A DNA stretch of 64,000 nt from Ectobius pallidus (lineage: Eukaryota; Arthropoda; Insecta; Blattodea; Ectobiidae). The stretch's first letter is position 1. Each line of letters opens with the position of its first letter. The stretch is from the NCBI GenBank assembly GCA_964059195.1, contig CAXKWD010000009.1, positions 146,997,890-147,061,889 on the forward strand, given 5' to 3'. Below, one piece after another: positions 35,330 through 46,120 of the stretch. Under the pieces are notes generated by a model. The model did no database searches. It was not told the DNA's origin and was given only the letters and a program-made list of their open reading frames with translations. Position numbers and translations under genes: made by a program.

Positions 35330-35955
35330 TATCCCATTTATACGCCGCGTGTTCGATATTGATATAGCAATTCCTCGGATATAAACCAATCACGAACGTT
35401 TATCTTTATAATATTCTTCCTCGGATCGCAAAGGTGCAATGTTATCTGATAAAACGTCAGCCCGTTACTGGACACGTAAGACATCAATGTGCGGTTATTA
35501 ACACGTCACATGCTGCCATTAAGCAGAATGAAAACACATTATTTTATACAACATAACTTGTTTTGAAATTGAAATAATAGAAATATACATTGATTAAAGC
35601 ACAATTTCGATTCGGTGCAAGCCAATTCATGTGCTTTTATTCTGTTCTACTGTTAGCTTACATATGAGGTTAACTATGTCTTATATGCACCATTGGTAGC
35701 ACTAGTCCCACATTGGTAACTAGAATCGATTCATGGATGGTTGATTGATAGTATGCCGTGATCTCGCAGCTGTTAGTTTTGTGTTTATACAACAAAGCAC
35801 GAAAGTTATTACTGTATTTGTATAATCCGTTACATTTTTATTCATGGAATAGTCTTACTAAATCCAACTCGGGTTGACGAGTTTCGTCAGATAAATTCAC
35901 TCCTGCTGTGCAGTCGCGAATCTTTCGATAAACTCGTCAACTCTCGTGGGATTAG
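35330..35955 (+). repeat. Composite repeat U, copy 3 (partial)
   Basis: Matches the first ~650 bp of copy 1, then is cut at gggattagcc where family P begins. Confidence 0.78.
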
Positions 35956-35956
35956 C

Positions 35957-36431
35957 CTATAGTATATTGCGATACAAGTGCCGTAAGGCACGTTTACGGG
36001 TCGAGGAAACAGATTGAAAACCCTCGGCTGCGCCTCGGGTTTTTAAGTTTTCGAGACCCGTAAATGCCTTTACGGCCCGTGTGTTGCATGCTATTTTTTG
36101 CACGATGATCATTTATATCAATTTAATTATATTAATTGTGATATTACCTGAAAATATTATGTAAATACATTCTTGAAAATAGATGTTTATTTCAGAAAGT
36201 GATTCGCATGTGTTTGTTGTTATGGGAACCGAATATTTGTCCTGGGGGCCGTGCCCATAAAGGCTTGTATTATGAAGTGTATCGTAATGAATTATGACGT
36301 AGCGCTTGGACCGTAAGTAATTTAACCTCATCGCAACCGCCCTTAGCAACAAGACTGTGTGGGAATGTCAACTTACGATCCATGTAAACAAAGTTCGTAA
36401 GTACCACTTACTGGCTAAGGAGTGCAAAAAA
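35957..36431 (+). repeat. Family P repeat, diverged hairpin
   Basis: Begins tatagtatattgcgatac directly at a break in repeat U3. Stem and loop sequences differ from other copies but still pair. Confidence 0.83.
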
Positions 36432-36595
36432 TATTTTTTTAAACTAAGTATGCAAATTATTCAAACCGCATTGAAAAAAATGTTTCAATCGATACCCCAC
36501 TCGTACGTAATGACGCAATATTAGCCTTGAAGAATGCATGACAACAAAAATAATGTATGTGGTGATAAGTAGGCCTACATAGGATAATTATTATT

Positions 36596-37082
36596 AAGTG
36601 TCAGAATGGTAAATTATGAGATTGTGTGGTGTACGTCCGTCTGTAAGCGCGATAACTCAAATACGCTTTGTCGGATTTTCATGAAACTTAGTATAAACAT
36701 TTATAACGTCCATGGAAAAAAGTCTATTGATTTTGGATCAAACCAGTAGACCAGTGCCGGTGTAATGCCCAATTTAGTGCCTATTTTATGGCAATATATT
36801 AGACAGAATTTATCAAATGCAAATCAGTTCTCATGACAACATATTGTTTTACAGTGTCCATATACGGCTTTGGAAGTTGAAATAAAGATATCTTTGACGA
36901 ATAACACTACCCATATATTCCTTCACATATCCTTATCAAACTTTAGACCTTTGTTCTTCCGTAAGCCTTGCTTAATGAATCGTTCTGGAGTTTAAGTCGG
37001 AAATGGATTACAGAAATAACTTATTTTCTGCTTGTCATAATATTGCAGTTGTCACTGATTAAACGAAAGCATTCTGGCACTT
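36596..37082 (+). repeat. Family Q repeat, full length
   Basis: Both terminal motifs (aagtgtcagaatg, cattctggcactt) are present. Confidence 0.82.
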
Positions 37083-37137
37083 TGTTATATCAGTTTACGT
37101 GATTTTAGTTATTATAAATAATACAAAGAAAGTGGAA

Positions 37138-38298
37138 CATGGGCGTACGGTGAAATTTTGTTCGGGAGGGGTTCAATATAAAGTCGTCTCAGCACATTGT
37201 GAATTAATTACTAAACAGTTGTACTGTATTGTGATAATTAATACACTGTAATAAATTAATATGCAGCTCAGTCTTTGAAACTGTTTTTCTTGAGATTTCT
37301 ATCCATTTCTCGTTTAAGCTAGAGTCTATAAATAAAAACTTTCTTTTGAAAAATTATTATAATACTGTATGGTGTATAGGGCACGTTTTTAAAGTCATCT
37401 GTAAATCCACCGGTGGAAAAACCCGATTAATGCCGATTACTTCATGATAATTTTGTGATGACCTCGTGATTACTGTTGGCTTTACAAACAGGTTGATGGA
37501 TTTTGGCGGGAGTATTCGAGTTGTCGTTTGACAGATTCCGGAGGGATTTTTGTTTACTGTTATTAAGCTGAAAAACTATCAACACCACGCGGTTTTGAAA
37601 TTTGAATCTTAAATAAATTACGATAAATCTTAAATAATGCTTTGATATGTACGAAATTGTAAAATATGTAAGAGTATTTTTTTTTTAATTTCGTTTCCAT
37701 GATTTATCCTTTCTTCCTTCCTTTTTCGTAGTTTTACCTCTCCCTTTTTTAGGATTTAAGCGACCCAAGCCGCCCGGGCCTTACAGGGCCGCGACCTGTC
37801 GGGAGAGGGATTACCTTTGGATCACATACATACTTTTTTGACCAGACAAGGACATGGAGGGCCTCCCCGGATGAGTGATCAGCCCAATGCCGGGGCCACC
37901 TCCGAGACAACACGAACACATAGGACGATACACACCATTCACACACACACTCCAAACAAGGCGAGGATGGGATGAAGATGATAATGACGGCCAGATGATA
38001 TCTGGGGACCACAAGGGCCTAAAGTTACCTGACATTTATCTCATAGGTGAGGGAAAATCCCGGAAAAAACCTCACCTAGGTAACTTGTCCCGACCAGGAA
38101 TCGAACCCGGGCCCGCTGCGTGAGAGGATTGGACGCATCCCCTGAGCCACAGCGGTGGAATATGTAGGCTACAAAATTGTAAAATATGTAAGAGTTTTTT
38201 TTTTTTAATTCCGTTCCATGATTTATAATCTTCAAAATATTGCAGATATTTCGGGAGGGGTTTCAACCCCCTCAACCCCCCCTTACCGTACGCCCATG
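37138..38298. mobile_element. hAT-type element carrying a nested SINE
   Basis: Termini CATGGGCGTACGGT and ACCGTACGCCCATG, exact 8-bp duplication aagtggaa (37130-37137, 38299-38306). The family 4 SINE at 37708-38159 interrupts it. No transposase remnant was recognised. Confidence 0.92.
37708..38159 (-). mobile_element. tRNA-derived SINE (family 4) nested in a hAT element
   Basis: About 450 bp, near-identical to 12328-12785. It is flanked by unusually long imperfect direct repeats (37645-37707 and 38160-38226, 63-67 bp), much longer than a normal SINE target duplication. It lies inside the hAT element 37138-38298. Confidence 0.88.
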
Positions 38299-38306
38299 AA
38301 GTGGAA

Positions 38307-38741
38307 GGAGTGAATTATAGTTGACCTCACGATGAAGAAAAACTGTCCTCAGCCAACAAAGTAATGGCTAGCAGTAAATGAGGGAAATTCTCAAGAATTC
38401 GGGAGCACAGCTTAATGAGACTCAAGTTGAACAATTATAAACTGCTCTTTGCCCTGTTAATCCGCCTATATTATAGTCATAAACATCTTTCGCGAGTCAA
38501 ATTGCAAGCCTCAAGGCCGTGGATGCTACTCCTGTGCAACGATAACACAAGATTAAGAGCTAGAAATATGTCTAAAAATATTTAAATTATAGGGTATTAA
38601 CTTATTCTATATCAGAATGGGAAGTGACAAAGGTGTACTGCCCGTGCTTACAATAAACAAAGTTTCGTGAGTGCATTAACCAGATTTTATTTTGGTTGTG
38701 TATCCTTAGGAGGAACGATGCCATTTTTAGAATCAGTTATT
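38307..38741. other. Unassigned spacer
   Basis: Nothing recognised between the hAT element and the possible TIR element. Confidence 0.5.
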
Positions 38742-40247
38742 ACCTGGGATTTTAAGGCAAATGACTATTTTGTTCCTTATGAAATAACATGAAATTTTTT
38801 TTGGAGTATGTTTGCATTTCATGATATGTCACTTATATTTAAAGAGTCCTTAAATGCCTATTTGGACCTTTGGAGCATATTTTTACTATTTTAGTGCCTA
38901 AAATGCCTATTCTGTTCATTTAAAACAAAATCCAACTTCTGTAAGTTAACTTTTACAATCATTTAATGGACATCCCTGAATGAAGAGCAGAACAGCAGAG
39001 GGTGGGTTATTCACAGAAACTTGATTTTCCCAAACAGTTCTCGCCAAAGGAATGATGACTGACGGGGGAGGATTCGCTCAAAACAAGTAGCAGGAATATA
39101 TAGTAAAGAAGGGACATATTGTGTCAATATTTCATATAGGACTAATCCAAAACTGTTTTTGATAAATGTAATTCTTTCTTAATTTTGAAATTATTTCTGT
39201 TGAGAATAGGTAGCCTATACCACGCTTCTTACAGTAAAAAACAAGATCACGTTACATTTTAAGAGCTTATTTTAGTATTTTAAAGTCTATTTACACATTT
39301 TAAAGCTTATTTTAAGTACCTATTTTAGGTGCCTAAAACTATTTTTTTAGTACAAGCTCTCTAAAACAGCCGCTTATCGGACTGGTAACACGCCGAAAAA
39401 TTGCATTTTAGCAACCAAGGCCGCTAAAATTGCATAAAAGTGCATTCAAACTGCATTCAAAATGCACTTTTATCGGCCTTGTCCTTTAAAGTCGTCATGG
39501 CAATCTATAAACAAAACCCAGATGGCATTGACCAGTCATACCAACTTTAACATGGATTTACGCATATAATTGGCCATAAAACAACAAATTTAAGCAAAAC
39601 ACGTTTCTTTATGTTAATCAGAAACTTTACCAGGATTTTTCGCAAAACACGGTAGCCCAATTCATCACATGACAACAAATATAAGCCAACAACTTTTCAC
39701 ATTTTGGTTCACATGAAAAACATTCCTTACCATGGAAGCAACAGCAATTAAATGCCGTAATATATCCCTTCTCATAGTCTACTTCTGCCGTGAAGTTGCT
39801 GGCAGCAGCTCCAATTCAATGTTTCTGGCTTGGATTGAAATTATTATCATTTATATTTTCACAAGCTTTTCATAACTACTAGTTGGTATGCAATATTGTT
39901 TACAAACAAGGGACTCATATATTATGCATCTATACTACCACATTTGGTATTGGTACGTACGGTCATTGTTGTTTTATGATCTAGACGGCCATGGGAATAT
40001 AACTTTAGCAAATGGCTGACTGCCTTTCATTATAATTTATACGGTATTTTTGTTTTATTTCATATAATTTATATAGTTTTTACTAAAAAATATTGTATGC
40101 ACCACGTACGCAAAAACTTTAGTGGACTCATCCAGTATTTCAGCCTCGGCTTTCGCCTCGGCCGCTATACTAGATTCGTCCACTAAAGCGTTATTTTGCG
40201 TACTTGATACATAAATAGCTATTTTAGGGCCTAAAATCCCAGGTCTA
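38742..40247. mobile_element. Possible TIR element containing the V hairpin
   Basis: Ends ACCTGGGATTTTAAGGC and GCCTAAAATCCCAGGT are inverted matches 1.5 kb apart. No target duplication is found, so the pairing could be coincidental or rearranged. Confidence 0.4.
40095..40203. repeat. Family V hairpin repeat
   Basis: Near-perfect inverted repeat: arms start gtacgcaaaaactttagtgg and end taaagcgttattttgcgtac, with a GC-rich tip (gcctcggctttcgcctcgg). The second copy, split by mariner B, is at 55296-56062. Confidence 0.82.
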
Positions 40248-40548
40248 CTTAATACATAGGCCTAATAATTTCAACGCGCTACCGACCAAGAAGAGGCAAT
40301 ACCTAAATGCGCGAGATTGATTTTTCACGCAAATTATAAATCCTTCCCGGACTGCATAGATAACAGTTCACACAATGATTACACTCGTAGTTTATTTCTT
40401 GTATCCGATTCTGTATATTTTACATGCATTTTAATTTTTCTTTCGAATTATTTTCCTACAAATATAAGGCAAATTATAGGGCAGATTATGCATTATGGGT
40501 TATCAGTCCTGTAGAAGAGTTTTCACGGTGTAAATGGTCCTACACATT

Positions 40549-41142
40549 CAGGGCCGTGGAAATAAAGCAAGGGCCCCAGGGACAAATTTTCCCGGGCTCC
40601 CGTCAAATTTTGAATTCACTACCCAACTCGCCCTTTATAATGTATGCAACAAAAAGATTATGTAATGATATTACATAATTATTAAGTGGTGCCAGGATGG
40701 TACCGGTACTTGATGAGATTGTCTGGTAGACAGTATTGTCTATCAGACTGTCCGTGTGTCTGTAAGCGCGATAACTCAAACACACTTTATCGGATTTTCA
40801 TAAAACTTGGTATACGCATTTATAACGTCCATGGGAAGAAGCCTATTGATTTTGGATCAAATCGGTTAACTGAAAATACATTTAATAAACACGAAACAGA
40901 AAAATACATTAAAATGTTCTAATTAGGAACAATTTTATCTGTATGTACCAGTTTATTCTTTTGAAAATTATGATTTTAAATGCCACGTTAGTGAGGTCTA
41001 CTGTTGAGTCCAAAAATATTACTGCTTCTACTTTTCAAAAATAGCTAAAAGTAAATTTAGAAAGTAAAAAATAAAACCTGGTCGGCCGGGGCCCCTTTTG
41101 GAGCCCGGGCTCTGGCTCTGACCCTCCCTCTCGTCGGGCCTG
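40549..41142. mobile_element. hAT-type MITE with nested family Q fragment
   Basis: 594 bp, ends CAGGGCCGTGG and GTCGGGCCTG, exact 8-bp duplication tacacatt (40541-40548, 41143-41150). A family Q fragment (40682-40872) sits inside. Confidence 0.85.
40682..40872 (+). repeat. Family Q repeat, 5' part
   Basis: Nested in the hAT-type element 40549-41142. Confidence 0.78.
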
Positions 41143-41437
41143 TACACATTATAACGCTTGTATTATACAAAGATCGTGCAAGAGAAAGTGCAATGTACAG
41201 TTTCCTTTCGGAATCCTGAATTTTAAGTGAAAACTTCAAACTTTCTCAAAACTTCAAATTTTTGTAATTTGAAAATAATGAGTATCTCGTTTTAAAGAAA
41301 AATTAATAGTCTACCACTTCTAACACTGTACTAGGCTGTAAGACCAAGGCGCTAGGAGGAAAGAGTGGAAAATTGTGAACAAAAAAGTATCGAAAATCTG
41401 CTGCTTTCGCTAACAGATACGTGTAAAGCTAGTGGGA

Positions 41438-42525
41438 ATATAGTATATTGCGATACAAGTGCCGTAAGCGGTGCTTACGGATCGAGGAAAGAGTTAGAAA
41501 AAACGAGGCGCTTGCGCCGAGTTTTTTTCAATTTCCGAGATCCGTTATGCGCTTACGGCACGAATATTGCATGCTATTTTTTGCACGATGATTATTTATA
41601 TCAATCTCTATATATATAAAAGGCTTTGTCCTGACTGACAGGAATCAACGTAGAGCCTAAACTATAACAGGTAGAGACTTGGAATTTTGACAGTACCTTC
41701 GTTTCATAGTGTAGGTGCTCACTAACAAAGTATTTTGAAAAATTCTGATTCTAAATGCCAAAAATCAAATGTTTTTGAGAATACTTAATCCCTTCTTACA
41801 CAGAATTATCGAATCCAAATCACATTTGACATTAAAACATATTGTTGCCAGTGGGTTTCAGATGGGCTTGGAATTAAATTAAATGGAAGTTTGACAGTTA
41901 CAGTTGGCTTTGTCTATTTTTGTCATACCTTGAAATAAAACTTTCGCGATCGCTTGAATGTTGTAAGCCCTAATATGGTCAAACATTGTTTTATTTGGAC
42001 GAAACTCACTATACAGGGGTTTTCTGGACCAAGGAACTCGAATCTGAGGTCGCTTTTACCAGGTGACGTTATCTAATCGTGGTATGTAGTCCACGTGATT
42101 TAGGTGTTAATAAATATAATGATTTAACTATTATGCTCTTAATTTTTAATTTTTGAAATAATTATCGCGGGCGAAGCCGCGGGCACATGCTAGTTTATTT
42201 ATATTAATTGAGATATTAGCTGAAAATATTATGTATATACACTATTGAAGATGGATGTTATATTTCAGAAAGTGATTCGCATGTGTTGGTTGTTATGGGA
42301 ACCGAATATTTGTCCTGTTAAAGTCGCCACAAACTGGGGGGCCTTGGTTCCGGTCTTCCATAAAGGCTTGTATTATGATGGTTTTACTTACGGCACTTGT
42401 GCTTTTTGTAATTTTTACCACACGGAGATTTCTTTTGTTTTCATAGCAACCAGATTGCTTGCGGGAATGTCAAGTTATGATCCATGGCAACAATATTCGT
42501 AAGTACCACTAATTAGTTACGTCGT

Positions 42526-42529
<4 letters not shown>
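41438..42529 (+). repeat. Family P repeat interrupted by a Helitron
   Basis: 41438-41604 and 42194-42529 join exactly across the Helitron. The copy ends at a ~40-bp A-run (about 42530-42570). Confidence 0.87.
41605..42193 (+). mobile_element. Non-autonomous Helitron
   Basis: Begins TCTCTATATATATAAAAGG and ends with a GC hairpin (cgcgggcgaagccgcggg) followed by CACATGCTAG. It is inserted between A (41604) and T (42194) with no duplication. The host family P repeat is uninterrupted at the same point near 2637, giving a paralogous empty site. Confidence 0.92.

Positions 42530-42570
<41 letters not shown>
42530..42570 (+). repeat. Poly-A tract
   Basis: Uninterrupted run of about 40 A directly after the P repeat end (tcgtgc). 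Other P copies have only six or so A here. Confidence 0.85.
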
Positions 42571-42575
<5 letters not shown>

Positions 42576-43004
42576 TGTAGGAAATTAAATTTTCTTAGCT
42601 TTCCTTTGAGTGAGTAACCACTTTCGAGAAATAACCCATTGCGTTAATTCCATTGTACATTGTGTGGAAGTAAGAGGGCCGCCCATAAAGTAACTTTCCC
42701 TGGGGTCGTTTACAGAAACAAAACACAATTTCATGGAAATGTTTATTGCAACAGATACCGCAAGTGTTCAGCTATTTTTCAACATATTCGCCACCGGAAT
42801 TGAAACATTTGTCATACCGTGGGAACAACTTTTGAATAAATGTATCGTAGAAGTCTGCCGCCTGGGATTTGAACCATTGTGTGACAACCATCTCCTCCTG
42901 TCTGTTATTCCCTGTCATTTCTTGAAGTTTAGGAAAAGATGGAAATCACTGGGAGCGAGGTCCGGGCTGTTTAAACACCTCCTAGCAAGTCTCCTGCAGA
43001 AGTT

Positions 43005-43089
43005 CGGCTGGGAGGTGTTTAAACATCCACCCTACAGCCTAGACCTCGCTCCCAGTGATTTCCACATTTCTCTACAACTAAAGAAATGA
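43005..43089 (+). pseudogene. Mariner transposase C-terminal fragment (D2)
   Basis: GWEVFKHPPYSLDLAPSDFH then ISLQLKK and a stop. This is the mariner catalytic block around the third Asp, truncated by a stop. An inverted copy of the same region fills the left arm. Confidence 0.75.
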
Positions 43090-43230
43090 GAGATAATGAC
43101 ATTAGAGGCGGACATGGTTGCCAGATAATGGTTCAAATCCCAGGCAGCAGACTTCTCCGACACAGGTATTCAAACGTTGGTCCCACGGAATGAAAAAGTC
43201 TCAATTCCGATGGTGAATATGTTGAAAAAT

Positions 43231-43507
43231 ATGAGAATATTATAGGAGAAAAATTCCTCCGGCACTGGGACTTGAACCCAGGACCTTTGGCTATTCGCGC
43301 CAATGGCAATCAGCCATAGGAGAAAAGTTCCATCTGGCGCTGTGAAATGAACTCCGGCTTAGCTCAGTTGGTTGAGCATTGGCGCGAATAGCCAAAGGTC
43401 CTGGGTTCAAGTCCCAGTGCCGAAGGAATTTTTCTCCTATAATATTCTCATGTAGTGTCCAACAGAGACAATAATCTGTGGTTCATGAATGCTTATATAT
43501 CAATCTT
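43231..43507. repeat. Head-to-head pair of tRNA-derived modules
   Basis: Minus-strand module at about 43240-43310 and plus-strand module at about 43350-43425 with mirrored gagaatattataggagaaaa ends. The plus module keeps D-stem GCTC/GAGC, anticodon stem TTGGC/GCCAA and T-stem CTGGG/CCCAG; the acceptor stem has 5 of 7 pairs. Derived repeat rather than a gene. Confidence 0.8.
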
Positions 43508-43611
43508 TAAAAATAGCTGAACACTTGCTGTATCTGTTGCAATAAAAATGAATGCTTACATATCAATCTTGAAAAATAGCTAAACACTTGCTGTATCTGT
43601 TGCAATAAAAA
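43486..43611 (+). repeat. 63-bp tandem duplication
   Basis: Two units, 43486-43548 and 43549-43611, differing at a few bases. The unit spans the junction between the tRNA-derived insert and the mariner D2 arm. Confidence 0.88.
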
Positions 43612-43680
43612 TTTCCATGAAATTGTGTTTTGTTTCAGTAAACGGCCCCAGGGAAAGTTACTTTATGGACGACCCTCGTA

Positions 43681-44227
43681 TTACATCAGATATTTAGATG
43701 GGAAGACCCATTGGTGTTTAACCTTGTGCCTAATATCGCACAAGCGTGGGAGGTTATTTATAGTGACACTGCTTTGTACTATCTCTTGATTTATATGTGT
43801 GTGAACTATTCAATGAATTGAACGGTGACAATTCAGCAATGAATGGGGTCTATTTTAAAAATAAAACTGCTCTTAAAAATAACAATTGATTCTATACGCA
43901 TGCTAAAGAACTCCAAGCCTAAATTAGAGCCTCTGGAACAAATCTACTGGCCTAAGTTAAGGTTACCAGATGTCCCCGTTTCCAGGGGACAGTCCCCAAT
44001 TCATCTTTCTGTTCTCAGACAAAATTTGTGCCCAGAATTAACTTAATTTCCCTGGATTTATTTAGTTCAACTTATCTTGGGACATATAAAATTACAAACA
44101 AATAGGCCTATAAGGCATACGTGAAATATGGTAAAAAAATAATGAAATGAGTTAAATTATTTACAAATCTGTTCACAAAAAAATAAATGCGGATTTCACA
44201 GACTTTAAAACCTAAGGACCTAAGGAC
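43681..44227. other. Unassigned spacer
   Basis: A 67-codon frame at 43843-44046 has no homology I can name. No gene supported. Confidence 0.5.
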
Positions 44228-44242
44228 CAATTATGCCATTAT

Positions 44243-44649
44243 CTCTCTCTCCCTCCCTCCCTCCCTCCCTCCCTCTCGAATCCTATGCCCCCATGTTTGG
44301 GCGAAGGGCCTTCAAGTGGAGGTTTCTCTTTACCGATGTGAATTTTGTTACGCTTATTTTCCGAGAGAGGGCAGAGGGACAGGTGATTAGCCCATCGCCT
44401 CTCAACCCCCCTCAGGAAACTAAGGTATTACTTGGACGTGAAAGGGCCGATAAATTTTGTCCAGAGGCTCTAATATAGGCTTGGAGTTCTTTTATATGGC
44501 GTAAATCTACGACCCCCCCCCCCCAGCTTAAAGTCCCTCCCGGAGGACTCCGTGCCCAGGATTTTTACGTCCTGAAAAAACCCATCGAATGCGGCCGAGT
44601 TCGATCCCGCGACCTTCGGATCTAGAGGCGGGCACGCTACCGCAGCCGA
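44243..44649 (-). mobile_element. tRNA-derived SINE (family 2)
   Basis: Flanked by the exact 15-bp duplication caattatgccattat (44228-44242, 44650-44664). The left end is CT/CCCT-rich (tail on the minus strand). The right end holds the tRNA-like head (gttcgatcccgcgacc). Second copy at 14681-15028. Confidence 0.88.
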
Positions 44650-44837
44650 CAATTATGCCATTATAGTAATGCACAACAAAAAAAATTGGCGCTACATGGC
44701 TATTAAATTGTACAGTAACATTCCAGCAGAGTATAAGCTATTAAACATGACCATATTTAAAAACAAATTTAAGAATATACTTAAAACTTAATGTATATAC
44801 AATATAGATGATATTTTCTCAATTAATAGTGACTTAT

Positions 44838-45266
44838 GCCCGGTTTCTATAAACTCGCGAAATGCCTATGGGTAAATTATCCAATGGACAGAATTTACAC
44901 AAGAATAACACCACACAAACACAAATAATTTAAAGTGACAATCACATACACTTGTGGTGAATTTCTAGATAAATGTCCTCTGGGTAAATATGAAAATGAC
45001 AGAAAAAATGTTCCTACAAACTCGGGCTAGATCTTTCCAAGGGTAAATCGTCGGTTTAATTTATCCTTTCATGGATGGCTGGATAAAATTTAACCTCTCA
45101 TAGGATTAATAACAATTTAAACAATGAGAATCAAAGCCTTCTGAATTAAATTAACTGTATAACTTCAAGGCCTTTTCTCATTATATCATTGTGGGTGATT
45201 AGGAACTAATTTGCCCATGGGTAATTTACCCATAGGTATTTCACGAGTGTATAGAAACCGGGCATT
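44838..45266 (-). repeat. TIR repeat Y, copy 2
   Basis: Ends gcccggtttctataaactcg and gtgtatagaaaccgggc. The internal order is reversed relative to copy 1. Confidence 0.8.
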
Positions 45267-45702
45267 AAAATAACTGAAATATTGATTCATTTAAAAGTAG
45301 GCCTAAAGTTATGTAGATTTCATTAATTGTTTGTAAGTGTGTCTGAATTTATGGAACTCCTGAGGAAGTTAGTCAGCATGTAATACTTCTGTATAATTTT
45401 CTTAATAATTGAGTTATTGTTCATGTATTTGACTATATATTATATTGTATTATAGGTTAAGAAATGTAGAAGTCGAGGCTTGTTAATTGTAACAGCCTGA
45501 TGACGAATAAACTTCTTGATTATTGAGTTATCTTTCAAAAACGTACGAGAGAGTTATCGCTAATTTACATTCTGTTTAGTTTTGGTTAAAATATTTAAGG
45601 GGGGACATACAGCTTTCGGTGAAATTCATAGGTGAGAAATAGGTGAGTTTCATTTTTTCCTCAACAACGAATTGCTCTACAATCCTGCAATCTGACATAG
45701 GC
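45267..45702. other. Unassigned spacer
   Basis: Left flank of the Academ-like element. No feature recognised. Confidence 0.5.
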
Positions 45703-45708
45703 TACTCT

Positions 45709-45919
45709 AGTCCTGGACCTGACTGCAGTCCTGTAGGGAAATTTGCGTAGGGAGACTTTTTTTCCAGGAATGTTCAGTAGGTGTCCTAGAAAGTATTTTG
45801 AGCTCGGGTGGACATCCACCACCTGGTACATTTTCTAGCTATGACGTCATTAAAGATGGCGGCCTCTCGATCACAGAACTGCTCATATCTGTGTTAATAC
45901 TTGATCGAGTTGCATGAAA
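45709..45919 (+). repeat. Left TIR of the Academ-like element
   Basis: Inverted match to 48866-49076. It contains an internal 14-bp palindrome-like core (GGTGGACATCCACC) shared by both arms. Confidence 0.82.
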
Positions 45920-46120
45920 ATTGAGGAAGTATGTAGTAATTACTATTTTTAAGGTAAATAGCAATGTGTTTTAACTGTCAATACAAATAAATCAACAAAA
46001 AATTTAAAAATATGTGTATATATAAAAATAAGACATTTGAATTTTGTAAATTTTTCATTATTTTCTATTACTACATAAATACATATCATTATTACAAACA
46101 GTTATTATATTGAAACATGT

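Larger units (their letters stand above)
42671..43678. mobile_element. Fold-back mariner relic (D2)
   Basis: TA at 42669-42670 and 43679-43680. Ends agagggccgcccataaagt and actttatggacgaccctcg. Arms of ~400 bp meet near 42960-43050. A head-to-head pair of tRNA-derived modules is inserted in the right arm at 43231-43507. Confidence 0.88.

Noticed and set aside
37811..38123. Frames with PGIEPG / GFEPG-like ends (also 53889-54197)
   Set aside because: Artefact of B-box sequence (gaacccggg) in tRNA-derived SINEs, a familiar false protein signature.
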